NCBI GenBank assembly: GCA_024195265.1
Contig: JAJLRJ010000010.1
Location: 2,221,981-2,285,980 of the forward strand
Source of the DNA: Dendrophyllia cribrosa
Lineage: Eukaryota > Cnidaria > Anthozoa > Scleractinia > Dendrophylliidae
Direction of reading: 5' to 3'
Length of the DNA stretch: 64,000 nt
Shown: positions 61,484 through 64,000 of the stretch, piece by piece
How positions within the stretch are numbered: the first letter of the stretch is position 1
Layout of the letters: every line of letters starts with the position of its first letter
The notes under the pieces: model-generated
Databases searched by the model: none
What the model was told of the DNA's origin: nothing
The model's input: only the letters and a program-made list of their open reading frames with translations
Program-made: the position numbers and the translations under genes

Positions 61484-61653
61484 TGTGAAGGCTTATCCTG
61501 TTCCTTGAGCGAGGCAGAAGCCTCGAAAAAAAGATAATAATACACTTGTCGTCCGCAACAATTATTATCTGCAAAAATTCCAGCTGCACTCGGCTAGAAG
61601 CAAACAAGTTGACATGTTGAATTGTGGAAAAACCTCCAAACAAAGTCACTCGG

Positions 61654-61661
61654 CTTTTATA
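61654..61661 (-). promoter_or_regulatory. TATA box candidate of the giant gene
   Basis: TATAAAAG on the minus strand, about 170 bases before the start codon. A start of transcription about 30 bases downstream would give a 5' UTR of roughly 145 nt. That leader would contain one short upstream ORF (17 codons including stop, from an ATG at 61,615). The promoter is inferred from position and motif only. Confidence 0.45.
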
Positions 61662-61699
61662 ACACTCGCTGAGATGTCGCAGATTTCCGCAAAATCCAC

Positions 61700-63060
61700 G
61701 GATGCAAGTTTAACAATCAATCATGGATTGCCTGTCTTGATTATGTGATAAAATATTCCTCAATTAGAAGAATAAATCCAGCTGAATGTTTTTGTCATGA
61801 AAATTTGTTCTTTGCGCGAGATCACGTTGATTTCATCCCGTGACGTCACGTCTAAGCCTCGTCATGGAAACGAACGATTTGTTTGCGACAAACTTTGAGC
61901 GATTTCACTTTTGAAAGCAAGGATTGGTGCAGAACAGAAAAGCAATCGTAAAGAGGTCGTTTCGTTCATTAATTCCATTGTTCGGTAACCACAGTAAGTC
62001 AATTCACTTTCAGATCGCTAAGAAACAATTTGCTGTGCTGCTCGGCGATTGAGGAATTCGAAGGACAAACGTTTCAAAATAAGCTTAAGCTTATTGCCCA
62101 ACATTGCCGGAGCTCAGTTTAAAAAATCTTTTCCTGCCCCTCTGGCAAAACCACTCTTATCAACGTTTTAATATGGTTTTGTTTTAAAAGCAACTGACCT
62201 ATTTCTTCGGGAAAATACACAACTTAAGCAGGAAATGGACAAAATGCATTGCCTCTGGCAAAACAAGTTTCCAGTGAAAATATAAAACATAAAGGAAAAC
62301 TAACGGAAATATAAAATATGTTTATATTTCTCTTAGCTACTGCTATACTCAGAATTTTAATTAAATAAATATAAAGCAAGACGTAGACTTCATCAAACTA
62401 AACAGTAGAGCCCTGTAGTGTGAAAGAAAGAAAGTAGCTTGTAGGGTGTAAATAATGTCAAGTTTTTAATTGCTCCCTCGACACAATCTCCATCAAAAGA
62501 TGCACATAAAATGCGCATAAATCTGTGTAGCGCGTTATCGTGAATGTAGACTTAATTTTTTTAAAATTTATAGCGCTAAAATTGAGTTTCTCAGACGTTT
62601 CGAGGCTGCTGCCTCTTCATCAGTGAGTTTGTTGAACGCAACTGTCAAAAAATGTATGCGCGTGCTAAATTTAAAATCCCTAACAACTCAGAAAAACTTG
62701 CGTAAGGCGCGCGTACATACAGTTCTACTGAAATTTAAATTCGACATTGAGACCATTGGGGCGTAGAGTTCTACAATCTCCATCACTTCGCTTTAGCGCG
62801 CTAAAATCACCTCCGGCCGGAACAGGCTTTATAAGATACAATGTGTTTTCAGCATAGACATGAAAGAGGAATCATTGGTTATATAACAGAGAATCACAAT
62901 TCAAATATTCTTTAGGCCTTTCACCAGTCCGGGCCATATTAAACCATTTCTGGATATCTTATGACGTCATCAATAATGGCGATAGGGTACCTGATGGAAA
63001 AACTCCATTCATCAACCTTTCTGAACACCTAGCGTTTTAGTTCTTTGTTCTTATCCCATG
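61700..63060. other. Upstream intergenic flank
   Basis: No supported ORF on either strand. It holds the hammerhead motif at 62.6 kb and otherwise unassigned sequence. Confidence 0.5.
62590..62626 (-). ncRNA. Candidate hammerhead ribozyme motif (Penelope type)
   Basis: In order on the minus strand: stem I strand CTCA, core box CTGATGA, stem II GAGGC/GCCTC with loop AGCA, core GAAA, C then GTC (the cleavage triplet), and the matching stem I strand TGAG. All invariant hammerhead bases are present. Stem III is only C-G with no loop, so cis folding is unlikely, but a dimer could form it. Minimal hammerheads of this sort are known from Penelope-like elements, remnants of which occur at 27.9-28.2 kb. 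Confidence 0.6.
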
Positions 63061-63099
63061 AGACTTTGCGTGTCTTTAAAAGGACATCAAAGGGCCACG

Positions 63100-63309
63100 A
63101 CACTCCCAGAGTCAATAATGAAGACATGTAGGGTAGTTCTAACTTTTGAGTCTGTGGACAAAATGCTATGGTGTGACCTTTCAAATACAATCTCTTCAAC
63201 AGTATTTATGCATGGTACCACTTGTTTTTCAATATTTTACAAAATGGGATTTGGTATTTTTCAGATCTTGAAGTTTGAGTTTTGGCACCCCTTGGAAGTT
63301 AGTGTTTAA
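63100..63309 (+). mobile_element. MITE family A copy in the upstream flank
   Basis: ACACTCCCAGAGTCAATAAT start, one unit of TTTTGAGTCTGTGGACAAAA, TGGTACCACTTG, and a GGAAGTTAGTGTTTAA end. The only member seen outside the gene. Confidence 0.5.
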
Positions 63310-63774
63310 TAAAATGTAGAATGGAGACTGACCAGTTCTACTGACCGCATGCGCGCGTGAGCATTCCTGCATGTCTTGTCCGATTGCATTTCATGTGCGT
63401 CAAATTTGGCTGCAACTGGCCTGGAAAAAGCTGATTTTCTTTTATCTTCAACAAACAATAAACTATCAAAACTTTTTACGCGCTATAAAAAGGCGTTAAG
63501 TAACGTAAAAACCCACAGCTTATAAAATAAGGGATATCCAACGATATACCCCAGTTTAGCAACTGCGCGTTTAAATTTTTAACCGAGCAAAATAAGAAAA
63601 ATTCTTCGACAGATTTATTACGATGGTAGGAAAAGAACCGGATACAAAACTGACTTTCCGAGGGATAGAATTATTAACAGGACTGGTATAAGGGAGCTAA
63701 CAAGAGGGAAAATGAATTGAGCTTTAAATTTTGAAATTATGTGTGGAGAGAAAGAAACTCAGAAATTTTTTTTT

Positions 63775-63851
63775 AGTTCCAGATGGGACTCGAACCCACG
63801 TGACATTCCGTACACCAGTCGGATCTTCTAACCACGGTGCTACTGAGAACT
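63775..63851 (-). tRNA. tRNA-like sequence (SINE head or tRNA pseudogene)
   Basis: On the minus strand, acceptor AGTTCTC pairs with GGAACT. The A box is GTAGCACCGTGGTTAGAAGA, the T arm GTGGGTTCGAGTCCCAT is intact, and the anticodon position would read GGT. One mismatch in the anticodon stem and a following A-rich tail favour a tRNA-derived repeat. Confidence 0.35.
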
Positions 63852-64000
63852 CAAAGGTGATGGTCGATTATGGTACAACCACCTGACTGCATTACGCAAG
63901 TCACATTGTGTCAATGTGTCATATCATTTCAGTGCCTTTATTAAAACAAATGTGAAAGCGACTATAGTTTGAGCTTTTTTTGTTCTTTTAGCCGAATATT

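Noticed and set aside
61484..64000. A divergent neighbouring gene on the plus strand
   Set aside because: No ORF with domain, signal peptide or splice structure; the longest ORF (63,058-63,309) is a MITE copy.

Overview
The window is animal nuclear DNA, most likely from an anthozoan cnidarian and plausibly a stony coral. It is AT-rich, carries a heavily split gene with GT-AG introns, and its introns are packed with short inverted-repeat transposons, Penelope-like retroelement debris, tRNA-derived SINE-like repeats, microsatellites and long poly-G runs. The cnidarian assignment is inference from repeat style and gene type. Nothing suggests a bacterial or viral genome.

Almost everything belongs to one giant minus-strand gene. 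It starts at the ATG at 61,483 with a signal-peptide exon, runs right to left through 52 exons that I could join in frame, and leaves the window still open at base 1. The joined in-window coding sequence is 12,899 nt (about 4,299 residues, no stop codon). After the signal peptide it consists almost entirely of cysteine-rich units of the GCC2/GCC3, or ephrin-receptor-like, type (each has a C-x-x-C-P-x-G core). Recurrent NGT/NGS/NVT sequons predict heavy N-glycosylation. No transmembrane segment, kinase, EGF, CUB or LRR domain is visible in this part. The product should be a secreted or cell-surface extracellular protein; its biological role is unknown to me.

Layout in gene order, right to left: 61.5-64 kb is upstream flank, with a TATA box, a candidate hammerhead ribozyme, MITE copies and a tRNA-like repeat. 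57-61.5 kb holds the signal peptide and N-terminal exons 1-5. 37.8-57.4 kb holds exons 6-16, eleven nearly equal exons (294-300 nt), each starting and ending in phase 2, each one about 98-100-residue module. Within this array exons 11-13 are a very recent tandem triplication (43.7-52.8 kb) whose introns are also nearly identical. 26.5-36.8 kb holds exons 17-29, short exons of single units. 0-23.8 kb holds exons 30-52, a third repeat type with longer exons, including a 1,200-nt exon.

The introns record much transposition: several TTAA-bounded inverted-repeat elements, Tc1/mariner-like and hAT-like MITEs, nested insertions, a Penelope GIY-YIG endonuclease remnant, a hAT transposase remnant, and two hammerhead-like ribozyme motifs. 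I found no second protein-coding gene.
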